A stretch of 64,000 nt of DNA, from the NCBI GenBank assembly GCA_033961575.1, contig CM066736.1, positions 8,713,501 through 8,777,500 of the forward strand. The letters run 5' to 3'. Within the stretch, counting starts at the first letter, position 1. The number at the start of each line of letters is the position of its first letter. Under the pieces are notes generated by a model. That model searched no databases. It was not told the DNA's origin and saw only the letters and a list, made by a program, of their open reading frames with translations. This document shows, piece after piece, positions 42,075-52,301 of the stretch. A program made the translations under genes and the position numbers. Source of the stretch: Aselliscus stoliczkanus. Lineage: Eukaryota; Chordata; Mammalia; Chiroptera; Hipposideridae.

Positions 42075-43045
42075 TTTTGCATTTTTTTAGGTAGACAAGC
42101 ATGTCACATATATACAGAATGACAAATTTGTCTCTTTCTTTCCAGGTATTATACTTCTACTTTTTTTTTCCTTGTCTTATTGCATTGGCTAATGACGGAA
42201 GTACAAAGTTGAATAGCAGTGGTGATCCTGGGTAATTTTATCCCAGTCATGAATTTATATGGAAGTGTTTTTAATATCCCCCAATAAATATGTTGCTTGA
42301 TGGATTTTTATGAGGAATGGAAGTTGAAATCAATTGTATCTGACACATTGATGAGCTTTTTCAGATTCTCTGGGTCTCACCTGCTTCCCAGATCTCAGCT
42401 GTTTGCTCAGCCCCAACCATCACAGCAGCCAACTGACTCAGTGAAAGCCCATGCAATTCTGCTGCCCAAAGCGGGATCAGCTGCAAGCCAGTCTCTGGCT
42501 TCTCTTGCCACTTCTGGACTTCGGAGGAGTACAACGCCACAGGGCTTGGCTTCCTACGCAGCTTGCGACCCAGAAATGCAGGGGTGTTAATGCAGGAAGG
42601 AAACTGACCAAGGGTAAACAGACGCTGAGGAGGGAGATGGGCAGAGAAATCCCCTCTTTCCTCCTCTGATGGACCGCTGAGAGGCATGCCCATCTGGAGG
42701 TTCCCTGCAGAGCTGAGCAGTCACACCGGCCAATCCGGGCCAATCCGCCGGCCATGCTTTTCCAAGAAGCAGTGAGCAGCACCGGAATATATCACCTTGC
42801 CGTGTTCCCACCCTCTCCTGCCTCAGTTCCCCTTCTCCTCACTCTCACTGCCCTGGGTTTGCACCTTTTCATGAGTTTCTGTTTTCTGGAACCTGGGCTA
42901 GGACACTTGGTATATGTCTTTTCATCATTTATTGACATAACCATGTCATTTTCCTTTTATCTGATAATGCAGTGAATTATGTCATTGCTTTGTTGGAAAA
43001 CATGTTTGTACTCCTGGCATAAACCCTACTTAGCAAGCATGTCTT
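42075..43045 (-). mobile_element. old L1 ORF2 fragment, antisense, split by an unknown insertion
   Basis: Left part tctctttctttccaggtatt, tgtcttattgcattggctaa, gttgaatagcagtggtgatc and ttttatgaggaatggaagtt. Right part ccatgtcattttccttttat, gataatgcagtgaattatgt, ctcctggcataaaccctact. These are antisense L1 reverse-transcriptase words in correct order. About 550 bp of non-L1 DNA (near 42365-42905) separates them. Stops and gaps make it non-functional. Confidence 0.75.
42365..42905. other. unidentified insertion within the old L1
   Basis: GC-richer text with cagccaactgactcagtgaa, cagggcttggcttcctacgc, gccaatccgggccaatccgc and gggtttgcaccttttcatga. Length and position suggest an old solo LTR or other transposon. 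No family recognised and no clean target duplication seen. Confidence 0.45.
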
Positions 43046-43049
43046 TTTG

Positions 43050-44075
43050 AAGGTGTGTGAGCGTCTAATGCTCCATGATGTTGTATATCTTGAGTGTGGC
43101 TGCCATGTACACACCTGGGTATACAGGTAACAAACACTACCTCTTACAGTGAAGCCTCCTCTCTCAGCTTCCTGCTGCTTTTCTCCTCTGCAGATGGAGT
43201 CAGGCAGACTGGCAGGTGGAGATGATGGAGGTGGTGGCAGCGGGTCTGAGGAGAGCTTGGAGGGGAGAGAGTGCAGAGAGGGAGGTAATTAGGAACTAGG
43301 CGGTATCACAAATCTCCCAGCCACGTTGACACCCGGGGAGAGTGATCACACACTTGGAGTCAGCTCAGACAAGTGTGAAAGCCCTTCACTCCATCTCTAG
43401 GAAGAAAGAAGAAGGGAAAGATGCTGGCTGGGTAACCACACGACAGCCCCACCCCCAGCTCTCCTGCAGGAGACAGCCATGAGGTCATCCTCACACTCCC
43501 CCTCCCTCGAAGGGGACCTGGGTCAGGCAGCTGTGACACAGAGGTGTGGAAGGGCAGCGGAGAACCCTGTGAGACGAGGGAAAGGCCCTGAAAGGGTGTG
43601 CCCAGGAGAAGAAAGGTGAGGAAAGACGTCATCATGATAGCCAATCAACGCAGGGGAGATTTTAGCAAGTCCTCAGCCAATTCAAACTGCCCGTCGGCAG
43701 TGGCAAAGCATGCTTCCCACGCTTGAAAAATTAGTCCCCAAGGAAAGTGGAAATTAACATGGGTTCGAAGGCGCCTGTGTACATGTGTTATTTCTTGATA
43801 ATCCTGCTGTTTGCTCAATGGAGGGATGCTAGAGTTCCTTCCTTTTCCTCTGGTTGCAGCCATTTCCCACCTGGGAAGGTGGCCCCAGGGAGCAACCTTC
43901 ACTAGCCGAGGCACAGGTCCTGTGGGTGGGTCAGGCTTGCATTTCCCTTCCCATCTCAGGCCTGCCTCCTCCTTGAAGCGCTCACTGGGAGTTGGGAAGG
44001 AGAGGAAAACAGGGAAGGTGGGGTCTGCAATGGGTGGTCCCCACCGCAAGCTAAGAATTCCCACTGAGGATCTGT
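43050..44075. other. unassigned sequence
   Basis: No recognised repeat or gene. The 197-aa minus-strand frame at 43645-44238 has no domain. A single ATG-to-stop frame in GC-rich DNA is expected by chance. Confidence 0.45.
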
Positions 44076-44084
44076 AGTGAGACA

Positions 44085-44565
44085 CCTGACCCCCTGCCTC
44101 TGTCTGACCTCCTGTTCCATCACTCTCCCCTTTGCTCACTCTGTTCCCAGAACATTCCAGAATGCCTCCTGAATGACTCAGAGCCTCTGCTCCTATTGTT
44201 TCTTCCCTGTGAAAATCTCCCCACCCCCAAAAAAACACTCTTCAATTTAGATCTTTGGTTGACTATTTTCTCCTCAACACAAGGTCTCAGCTCAAAGGTC
44301 ACCCCCCAGGGGGACTTCCTCTGACCAATGCAGCCTTCTATTAGTGTCTCCCCCCTACCCCCGCCCACATAACCCTAACTGCTAAACTCCATAAACAACA
44401 AAGAAACAAGCACAATAATTTTTGTTTCCTCCTCCTATGATCTCCTGTCATTAGGGAGTACATTTCATAAGAGCTAGTAGCATCCTATCACAGACAGGGC
44501 CTGGCACCTAGTAGGTGCTCAACAAAAATATTAGTTGAATAAATGACTAATTGAGTTAATGAATG
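44085..44565 (+). mobile_element. L2 3' fragment
   Basis: ctcactctgttcccagaaca, aggtctcagctcaaaggtca, gggggacttcctctgacc, agggcctggcacctagtagg, tgctcaacaaaaatattagt and tgaataaatgactaa follow L2 with a central gap. Confidence 0.75.
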
Positions 44566-44569
44566 GATA

Positions 44570-44770
44570 AACCCGTGGGCTCTGGTGCCAGGCAGAATCT
44601 GGGTTTAAATTCCAGCTCTGCTACTCACTAGCTGCATGATCTTGGGCAAGTTAGTTTTAACGTTTCTGTGCCTCAGTTTCCCCATTTATAAAATAAGGGT
44701 GACAGCGGGACGTTCTTCATGAGCTTGCTGCGTGTGTTCCATGAGACAGGGTGGGTAAGTGCTCCATATA
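44570..44770 (+). mobile_element. MIR
   Basis: cgtgggctctggtgccaggc, agaatctgggtttaaattcc, agctctgctactcactagct, atcttgggcaagttagtttt, tgtgcctcagtttccccatt and tataaaataagggtgacag are classic MIR. Confidence 0.92.
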
Positions 44771-45228
44771 TTCTAGCTATCATCGGTTCGCTCTCTTACA
44801 AGGGAGGAAGGTAGGGCTTGGGGAAGGGTGGCTGGTCCTGGGTCACTAAAAGCCTGGGTGGGAATTGCAGCTTGGACATCCTGACCCCTCAAATTTCTTC
44901 TTCGGGATGTTGGGACATGAGTCAGGTCACAGGATGCCATTTGAGGGGGCCTGAGCACATACAGGCATGAAATGATTTTAACAATGAAAGTAGAGCTTTA
45001 GGGACAAGGATCTGGCAGATGGATGGATATGTCCCCAGAGAAACTCAGACCTTTGCTCCAGGTGGCACCGACAGGGGTGTTCACAGCAGCCCTGTTTGTA
45101 AGGAGAAAACAGGAAGTGACCTAAAGACGCTGCTCTTGCAAATCTGAATGACCGGGCTCCACGCAGCCCTGGAGAGTCTCCCAAACCTGGCCTTGAATTC
45201 GAAGGGCCAGTTACAAAAGGAAATCGTG
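44771..45228. other. unassigned sequence
   Basis: No repeat or gene recognised. Confidence 0.45.
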
Positions 45229-45230
45229 GA

Positions 45231-45452
45231 CAGTGGCTTCCCACCAGGGGCAAGTTTGCCTCCCGTCACCTCCAGGGACACTGACAATGTCTGGAGACAT
45301 TTTTGGTTGTTACAACTTGGGGGGTGCTACTGGCATCTAGTGGGTAGAGAGCAGGGGTGCTACTCAACATTCTCCTATGCACAGGACAGCCCCCCACAAG
45401 GAAGGATCATCGAGTCCCAAATGTCAGTAGTACTGAGGCTGAGAAACCCTAT
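45231..45452 (+). mobile_element. MER20 hAT element
   Basis: cagtggcttcccaccagggg, gacaatgtctggagacattt, ttggttgttacaacttgggg, gctactggcatctagtgggt, cacaggacagccccccacaa and ggctgagaaaccct make this the best preserved MER20 of the window. Confidence 0.92.
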
Positions 45453-45454
45453 AA

Positions 45455-45740
45455 TAGATAAAACCATTTATAGAGAGCTCAAAGGTACATTCAATAAATG
45501 ATATGCTTAGGAATACATATGTTTTGAGCAAACGTATAAGGAAATGCATTTCACTACACTGTTTTTCCCACAAGAACAAGATTTTGGAGGTATTCCAGTG
45601 TCAAATGCTCCATAATTATCTGCTAAATGAATGGAATAATGCCTGATAAACAGCAAATTCAGGATAGTGATATCTCAGGGTGGGATGGGGATAAAAAAAA
45701 AATGCTTTTTTTTGGTATATCAAGTATCTCTTAATGAAAA
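45455..45740. mobile_element. probable old L1 3' fragment
   Basis: aggaaatgcatttcactaca, atgctccataattatctgct, gatatctcagggtgggatgg and tatatcaagtatctcttaat resemble old L1 3' ends. Confidence 0.45.
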
Positions 45741-45764
45741 AGTGCCATGGACTTGGGGGCCAAA

Positions 45765-45925
45765 ATAAAGTGTGTCCTGACTGCTTTTAAAGACAAACCC
45801 ACCTCAGATCTGGGCTCCCCCCACAAACTCACTTTATGATCTCAGCACGTTGCCTGCGTATGTGTGGCAGTTTACTCATCTGTAAACTGAGGTCCTGCCT
45901 CCTGGGTTTACCACTCAGGCATACA
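45765..45925 (+). mobile_element. MIR
   Basis: cagatctgggctccccccac, actttatgatctcagcacgt, tggcagtttactcatctgta and aactgaggtcctgcctcc resemble MIR. Confidence 0.65.
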
Positions 45926-46149
45926 TCCCAGCCTCGAGTTGCTGCTGGCAGGCTGGGAAAACACTTGGAAAGTTCTGAGGAGGAGGTGGTATTATGGCCT
46001 CTGTGTCCCTTGTATCTCCTACCCCAGCCCTAGGTCACTGAGGAAGGCCACCAGTGAATGACCCTCCAAAACCGCCAAGGAGGAACTGTTCTAAATTTTG
46101 GACAGAAGGCAGCCAGCAGTAGGGCCAGGGGCTGGAGGCAAGCAGGGCC

Positions 46150-46510
46150 ATGCATCTATCTACATGTGAATAGGAGGACGTGCACATGTGTAGTGACTGT
46201 GAACGACTTCATGTGTGTGTGCCTGGGTCCAGGCCTGAGTGTGAGTGTGCATGGAAATGTGTGTGAGCACATATGTGTCGGTAAGCATCCGATGAGGGTG
46301 TGTGCCATTGCATGTGTGAATGTATGTGTATGCATCTTTGTACATGTGATTGTGCACATGTGTGTGGTTCTGTGCATAGACATACGAATGAATGAGATGA
46401 GACAGGTGCACACAAACATTTATGTATATATATATATATATTTCCTCATTCACACACGTGTGTCTAAAGGTGTGCTGGTATACACGTATTTGTGATTGCA
46501 TGCATACATA
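46150..46510. repeat. imperfect GT-rich zone
   Basis: Irregular tgtgtg/catgtg words, including a (TA)n run at 46425-46440. The 145-aa Cys/Val-rich frame here is a GT-repeat artefact. Confidence 0.75.
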
Positions 46511-46534
46511 TGTCTACGCTTTTCTAAAGATGTA

Positions 46535-46620
46535 TGTCTGAGTCTCCCTCCCTCTCCCCTTTCCTTCCATCTCCTTCCATCTCCCTCCTTCCTCCCTCTC
46601 CCTCGCTTCTCCTTTTGTCC
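46535..46620. repeat. pyrimidine-rich tract
   Basis: CTCCCTCC/CTTCCATCT words without strict period. Confidence 0.75.
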
Positions 46621-47485
46621 AGGTGTGCTGGCCTAAGAATGACCACCTCAGGTGGGCCTCCCAGCTTCCCTGGCTGGGGCATTCCCAGCAGGTGGGAGGC
46701 AGCTCAGGGAAGGCTCTCAGCAGGTGAAAAAATCCAGCTCCAGCTCCTACTGAGCCGCAGTGAGAAAGGAATTCCCTGCAGGCTCTTCCCTAATCCCCCA
46801 CCAGATCCCTCCCCCACCTGCCTCTCTGCATATCCTGGAACAAAGGACCCTTTTGCCATTCTGTCCTCATGGGTGGTCACATTCCTGGCTGGGCTGCTTG
46901 GCTCAGAATGAAGGGTGGGGAGAACACAGCAGAGGTTTGGGGAGGGCCCTTTGGCAACCTCCACTGGCCTCTGTTTCATCCTCTGGGAAGACACTACAGA
47001 AGGGTCAGCAGGCAAAATTGTATTGCCAATGTGGACGCTTTATCAACCTCGTCACTTATCCATCTCAGGAAGTGTTTGCTGAGAACCTGGTGTGTGCCAG
47101 GCTCTCCACTAGGGACTGAAAACCCAGAGATGAACCGAATGCTGTTCTCTACCTTGCGGAGTCCATGATGGAAGTAGAGGGAGGAGGGAAGCCAGGGAGA
47201 CAGAGATTACTAAAATCCTGGATTGGACATGTTGTACCAGGAGGCCAGTGCAGCATTTCCAGCCTTTCCACCGCTCCATCTCACCTGCCAGTTAGCCTGC
47301 GTCCCTTAGCATGTCATTCAAAGTCCTCTGCGATGGGGGAGAGGCAACTGGGGAAGGAAGGCTTCCTGCAGGCGCCGGTGCAGGTGTGTGAGGGAGCTGG
47401 GCCGTGAAGAACAGGCAGAGTTGGGTAAGCAGTGACGTTGGTGAGCGTGGCCTCTTGGACCAGAGGCCATGGCTTAAGAAAGAGC
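46621..47485. other. mostly unassigned; old repeat at 47050-47170
   Basis: gtttgctgagaacctggtgt and gtgccaggctctccactagg fit the old LINE-like family. The rest has no recognised element or gene. Confidence 0.45.
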
Positions 47486-47489
47486 ATGG

Positions 47490-47683
47490 GGCTGGCCGAG
47501 TGGCCCGGTGGTGAAGCACTGGCTTGGGAAGCCAGCGGCCCCGTTTCGGTCCCACATATAAAGGCCAGTAACAGTGCCCTCAAAAAATAAATAAATAAGA
47601 GTGCGAGCTGAGCTCTGAGCAACAGCAGTTTGATGCCCGGCCGGTGGCAGGATGGCTCAGATAAAAAAAAATATATATGTTAG
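47490..47683 (+). mobile_element. composite type A SINE with an extra 3' segment
   Basis: A type A head (gctggccgagtggcccggtg, gtgaagcactggcttgggaa, gccagcggccccgtttcggt, acagtgccctc) ends in AAATAAATAAAT at 47582-47598. It is followed by about 85 bp (gcgagctgagctctgagc, gtttgatgcccggccggtgg, ggatggctcag) and a second A-run. A perfect 14-bp target duplication (aagaaagagcatgg) at 47476-47489 and 47684-47697 encloses both parts, so they were inserted as one unit. The extra part resembles the GAGCTGAGCT...GGATGGCTCAG segment I associate with dimeric bat SINEs. Confidence 0.88.
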
Positions 47684-47814
47684 AAGAAAGAGCATGGTAG
47701 CTGGAACTGCCAGATGGGCTGGTCCACAACTGATGTGATTGGGGTGGTGAGGGGCTGTGACAGGGTCTATTTATACTGATATTGGTGCACAAGGGGGACA
47801 TTCCGGCTGACAAC

Positions 47815-47935
47815 GTGCCTTCACTCCCATCACTTCACCTTTTCCTCATACCCAAGGAGGCTGATGTGATTACACCCATTTGACATCTGAAAAAACTGGA
47901 AAAAAACAGGAAAAGTGGCTCAATCCTTGCTACCC
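47815..47935 (-). mobile_element. MIR fragment, antisense
   Basis: cttcaccttttcctcatacc, ggctgatgtgattacaccca, tttgacatctgaaaaaactg resemble antisense MIR. Confidence 0.55.
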
Positions 47936-48053
47936 TGTAAAGGAAACACTTGGGAAAGTCCTTGAGACCCCAGTGCTGGAAGCTATCTCAGAGGATGGTG
48001 GATTCCTGCTTATGTTTTCTCTTTGTCTCAATCAACTGTTCTACCATTTAACT

Positions 48054-48800
48054 AGCCACTCACCCACCCACCCCTCTATCCATCTACCTATTCACCATTC
48101 CTATACTTCCACACATCTCTCTAGTCATCCTCTGATCCACCTACCTGCCCATCCACCCACCCATATACACCCTCACCCATTCATCTACCTGCCCACTATC
48201 CACCCATTCATTTACTCATCCATCCATCCATCCATCCATCCATCTATCTTCCATCCATCCATCCATCCATCCATCCATCCATCCATCCATCTTCCATCCA
48301 TCCACTCACCTATCAGTGCTCCCCTCTCCATCCACCTACTCATCGTCCATTTACCAAACCATCTTCTCATCCTCCACATACCCACCAGTGCATACTTCCA
48401 CCCATCCAAATAGTCACTCACCCACCTACCTATTATCCGTCCTCGCTCACCCACTCACCTATTTATATACCTACTTATCCATCAGCACACTGATCTATCC
48501 ACATCACCACTCATCTATCCAGCCATTTGATCACTCCCACACACATCTACTTCTTCATTATGTCACCCATTCACCTATATTAAGTGTTCCTTTATCCACC
48601 TACTTATCCATTCAGAGACCCATTTATCCGCCCATCCATACATCCAGTTAACAAATCACCCTTAGGCTTTCCACCCATCCATCTACCCATCTATTTGATC
48701 AACCAACTCAACATCCATCTAAATACCCAATTGATCACCTTCACATTACTCCCTTCATCCACCCACCTACACACCCACCCATCCTTCCTGGCCACAGACT
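48054..48800. repeat. CATC/CCAT tetranucleotide array, degenerate
   Basis: About 750 bp built on CATC and ACCC words, most regular at 48216-48302. Flanks are heavily diverged (cacctacc, catccatc). Long Pro/His/Ser-rich frames (177 aa, 111 aa) come from it and are not genes. Confidence 0.95.
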
Positions 48801-49035
48801 CCATGTGACAATCCAGGTAGGTTTAATGAAATCATTGCTGTGGGCTTGCGGGGCTCATGCTGGGACATTCCAATGGCCCACCCACTTGCAGAGGCCTGCA
48901 GGAATGGGAGGTGGAGACGGTGGTGGTGGCAGTGACTTAAATGCAATCTCCTCCGGAGTGTAAAGATCACCCATGCTCTTTCTCCCAGGCCCAGGGGAAG
49001 AATTTTGGGAACTGAAGAAAATGGGAGACAGGGTG
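48801..49035. other. unassigned sequence
   Basis: No recognised repeat or gene. Confidence 0.45.
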
Positions 49036-49290
49036 ACAGCAACCTGGGGCGGGGGGTTGGAGAAGAGAGAGGAAAAGAGAGAGACTTGTGGGTGAACTAC
49101 AGAGGGGAGAGGAAGAAATAGAAATGTATGTATAGAGAAATAGGAAGTGGAATAGAGACATGATGAGAGAGTTATAAAGGCGGAGAGAGAAATGGAAGAG
49201 AGACACACGAGAGAGTATACCAGTATATTAATTACTACGGGGGAGCGCGGGAGGGTGGGGGGCAGGGCGGGCGAGAGGAAGGTGAGAAAG
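49036..49290. repeat. purine-rich tract
   Basis: GA-rich + strand, agagagag and ggaagagg words, with a short AT island at 49217-49238 (accagtatattaattactac). Confidence 0.75.
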
Positions 49291-49379
49291 CCAGAGCCCA
49301 GAGCGCCTGGCTGTCATGCCCTCCGCTCTCTCATTCTGGTTCCGAACTCCTCAGAAGTCCCAGAGGCCAAAAAGAAGTT

Positions 49380-49640
49380 TCCGTCACCCCGGGGAGGGAG
49401 CAAGAACCCACCATGCGTAGGGAGGGTGCAGGGATCCGCTGCTGCGTGGGTTCTGCCGGCCACTCCATCAATTAGGTGATCGCGCGGCCGCGTCTGCGAA
49501 AATTACCTTTTAATTTTTTAATTACATTGTCCTCACCTGCAGCTCAACCCGCCTCAGCGAGGGGCGCGCAGAGATGCTTCTCTTGAACCGCTTTTCGGTG
49601 GCTTAAATTAGGACGCTGATTTCTCTGGAGCGCGGGGGTC
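49380..49640. promoter_or_regulatory. candidate conserved, CpG-containing noncoding element
   Basis: CpG-rich gatcgcgcggccgcgtctgc is followed at once by aaaattaccttttaattttt and taattacattgtcctcacct, then gcctcagcgaggggcgcgca, accgcttttcggtggc and aaattaggacgctg. CpG clusters beside TTAATTACATTG cores, with no repeat signature, suggest a regulatory element or small CpG island edge. No transcript evidence. Confidence 0.42.
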
Positions 49641-49784
49641 TTCAGCGCCTTCGCATGCAGCCCCCTCCGCCCCTCCCCTCCCTCCGCTATGTTTATCTGC
49701 CTCAGCCCCTTCTAGGAGCTTCTGCTAACTCTTCCCCCACCCACACCGCTTCATCTACCCCCGCCATGAGACCTAAGACTGGTC

Positions 49785-49975
49785 CCAGGTGCAGAAGTAG
49801 CTGGGCTCCCGACAGATCTGAGTTCCAAACCTACCCTCGCTGTGTGACCCTTGGCCAGTGCCTCCACCTCTCAGAACCTCAGTTTCCCCATCTGTCACAT
49901 CGAAATAAAAATAGCACCCATTTGTTTGGATAAGCCTTATGAAGTGCTTTTCCCCAAAAGTGGTCTCAGAAGGTT
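49785..49975 (+). mobile_element. MIR
   Basis: ctgagttccaaacctaccct, cgctgtgtgacccttggcca, ctcagaacctcagtttcccc and atctgtcacatcgaaataaa match MIR. Confidence 0.8.
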
Positions 49976-49984
49976 AGCTATAGT

Positions 49985-50105
49985 TCATTGATTCGTTTAG
50001 TGAGTATTTATTGAGTGCCTGCTATGGACCATGGGCTCCTGAAAGCCCTGCAGACACAGATATGAACAGAACAGAGTGTTTGCTCCTCCGGAGAGAGCAA
50101 TGGTT
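49985..50105 (+). mobile_element. ancient LINE-like repeat fragment
   Basis: tttagtgagtatttattgag, tgcctgctatggaccatggg and acacagatatgaacagaaca fit the old repeat seen at 18.1 kb. A similar continuation resumes near 50340 (ctcagattgtgtgccaggc). Confidence 0.5.
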
Positions 50106-50109
50106 GTGA

Positions 50110-50340
50110 CTAATGGTAGTGGTGATGGTGACAGTGGTGATGGTGGTGATGGTGATGATGGTGGTGATGGTGGTGATGGCGGTGATGGTGATAATGGTGG
50201 TGATGGTGGTGATGATGGTGATGGTGATGATGGTGATGATGGTGATGATGGTGATGATGATGATGGTGGTGATGGTGGTGATGGCGGTGATGGCGGTGAT
50301 GGCAGTGATGGCGGTGGTGATGATGATGGTGGTGATGATT
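50110..50340. repeat. GGTGAT-based minisatellite
   Basis: About 230 bp of ggtgat, gatgat and ggcggt triplet or hexamer units. All frames of both strands stay open, giving Gly/Asp, Val/Met or Thr/Ile repeats, so the open frames here are not evidence of coding. Confidence 0.97.
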
Positions 50341-50344
50341 GTAT

Positions 50345-50610
50345 GCTCAGATTGTGTGCCAGGCTGTGTGAGACCCTTTGTGGGTACTGCAGATGCATGC
50401 ATGGAGAGAGGAGGTGATGTTGGGAGGGCAGTGGGGATTCTGGATGGAGGAGTTGTCAGCTGAGAACAGAGCTGATCCACAACACAGATGTGAGGGAATC
50501 TTGGAGATCATATTCCCCCCGGGTCTGACAGATAGGAGCAGTGGCTTGCCCAAGCCCACCGCGTCACTGGTGGAGTGTGGGTCTGCCCTTTCACTTCCTT
50601 TTCCTCTCAG
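50345..50610 (-). mobile_element. MIR-like fragment, antisense
   Basis: ctgacagataggagcagtgg, cttgcccaagcccaccgcgt, cactggtggagtgtgggtct resemble an antisense MIR end. Confidence 0.45.
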
Positions 50611-50614
50611 AGCC

Positions 50615-50800
50615 TGTGATTCTCAAAGTGTGATGCTCTGGCCAGTAGCCTTGGCATCACTCAGGAGCTTGTCAGAGATGCAGATTCTCGGGCCCGACCC
50701 TGAGACCTACTAAATCAGATCTCTGGGGTGAGGGCCAAGGACAGTTTACCAAAGCTCTCCAGGGGGTTTTCGTGTGCAGTAAACTTTGAGAAGTACAGCT
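50615..50800 (+). mobile_element. MER5A hAT element
   Basis: tgtgattctcaaagtgtgat, ttggcatcactcaggagctt, agatgcagattctcgggccc, taaatcagatctctggggtg and aaactttgagaagtac match MER5A. Confidence 0.75.
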
Positions 50801-50934
50801 ATAATTGAAGCAGGATTTCCCTCATTCACTGCCTTTATTGCAGAAAATGGGTCACAATGTCCTCTTTTACGAAAATCCAGGCTGAGACATCCAATGTGCT
50901 GTAGTCTATACTCGCAGAGGTCTAGACCTGCTGA

Positions 50935-51110
50935 TACCCAGGTTAGAATCCTCACTGTAACCCAGGCTCACACTGGAATCACCTGGGGAATTGGAGGCAG
51001 TCCAGATGCCCAAATCCACCCACAGACTCATTCCATCTGAATTTCTAGGAGAACGCCCTTCGCCTTTTTAAAGCTGCCAGGGGATTCTGATGTTCAGGGA
51101 GGGTTGACAG
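50935..51110 (+). mobile_element. MER5A-like fragment
   Basis: ctcacactggaatcacctgg, gaattggaggcagtccagat, catctgaatttctaggag and ggggattctgatgttcaggg resemble a more diverged MER5A. Confidence 0.6.
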
Positions 51111-51219
51111 TGACTGCCGAGATGGAAGACCAGAGTGGGAAGTCCAAAGTCTCATTTCCAGGTCAGCCTTGCCACTGACTCACCATTTGGGGCCAAATGT
51201 GTGACCCTTCTAACATGGG

Positions 51220-51425
51220 ACAGTTTTCATCAGTTTATCATGTGTCAGAAGCAGCTGGGGGACATGTAGAAATGGCAAATTCTACACGGGGCCCTAGCCC
51301 CAAAGTTTGATCCCTATGTAGGTTTGAGGTGGAGCCCAATAATACGCATTAAAAAAAAAAAAAAAAAAAGCTGCCAGGGAAATTTACTACAATGGCCCAA
51401 GCTTTGAGAAATCCTGATAAGAGGT
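51220..51425 (+). mobile_element. MER5A-like fragment with internal A-run
   Basis: gtgtcagaagcagctggggg, aatggcaaattctacacggg, gtttgaggtggagcccaata and agctttgagaaatcctgata resemble MER5A. A 19-base A-run (51351-51369) has expanded inside it. Confidence 0.5.
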
Positions 51426-51635
51426 GTCAGCAGGCAAGTTAAGTGTCTGCCTGAATCCTAACTCGTTCACATCTCAACACTGAGTCACAGCTTTATCTTA
51501 CATCCCCATTCTGTCTCCTTTGCATCACTTTCCCTCACCTAATTCAGAGCTATGCTTTCTTCCTCTCTTGAGCATGTTTATTTAAACTCCTTTACATTCA
51601 TGCTTCGTGATTAATAATTTTAAAATATCAGTCAA

Positions 51636-52161
51636 AGTGGTCAAGTGGCGCATTGGTTAAGAGCTGGTTTGGGATGCCAGTGGCCCTGGTTCGGATCCCA
51701 CATATGAGGACCAGTGACACTGCCCTCTACAGCTAACAACAGCTCCACCTGGAGCTGTGCTGCTGTGATTCTCCAGAACAGCATAACTGCAGCCCCTGCT
51801 GCAGTGGGCTGCCACAGGCTACAGTGAGTGGCCAGCAGCCAGAGTGAGCTGCCAAGAGCCACTGTGAGTGGCTGTCCAGAGGCCAGCAACTGATCTGCCT
51901 CATCTGGGAAAAGCGTAATGACTATACCAACATGGACCAGTGAAGCAACGTCTTCCACAACTAGACTGAAGAACAAAAAGACAGCAACTCGTCTGTTCCC
52001 CTTCCCCGATTCCCCAACGCTGTTCCCCTCCCCCAAGTCCCCAATAAAAAAATTTTTTTTTTTGAGGGCAGTGTCACTGGCACTCATATGTGGGACTGAA
52101 TCAGGGCCACTGGCTTCCCAAGCCAGCACTTAACCTAAAATCTTAAAAAAAAAAAAAAAAA
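51636..52161 (+). mobile_element. composite: type B SINE plus inverted type A SINE in one insertion
   Basis: A type B copy (+) runs from gtggtcaagtggcgcattgg through cagctccacctggagctgt, cttccacaactagactgaag and ccccaataaaaa to about 52052. It is followed by a T-run and an inverted, head-truncated type A copy (gagggcagtgtcactggcac, tgggactgaatcagggccac, cttcccaagccagcact). It ends in a poly-A at 52145-52161. A perfect 14-bp duplication (aaaatatcagtcaa) at 51622-51635 and 52162-52175 encloses the whole. Confidence 0.9.
52064..52135 (-). mobile_element. head-truncated type A SINE, inverted, within the composite
   Basis: Only the 3' 70 bases of type A are present, ending at agccagcacttaacc; the A-box region and 5' end are missing. 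It joins the type B A-run directly through a T-run. Confidence 0.85.
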
Positions 52162-52301
52162 AAAATATCAGTCAAGGGAGATGCAATTTTTTGGGGGGGC
52201 AGTTCAGAAAGAAGGTCCTTCTCCCCCATCCACTATATTACTCTTATCAAAATTCTCAAAGATCCTTATACTAAGCTCCTGTTTTAAGAAAAGGAGACAC
52301 A

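Noticed and set aside
43645..44238. 197-aa minus-strand open frame
   Set aside because: No domain or signal; partly overlaps an L2 fragment.
48216..48302. Regular repeats considered as a CRISPR-like array
   Set aside because: The unit is a 4-bp microsatellite with no spacers, and the sequence is mammalian.
47880..48413. 177-aa Pro/His/Ser-rich open frame
   Set aside because: Derived from the CATC tetranucleotide array.
50076..50480. Gly/Asp, Val/Met and Thr/Ile repeat open frames
   Set aside because: Every frame of the GGTGAT array is open; no coding evidence.
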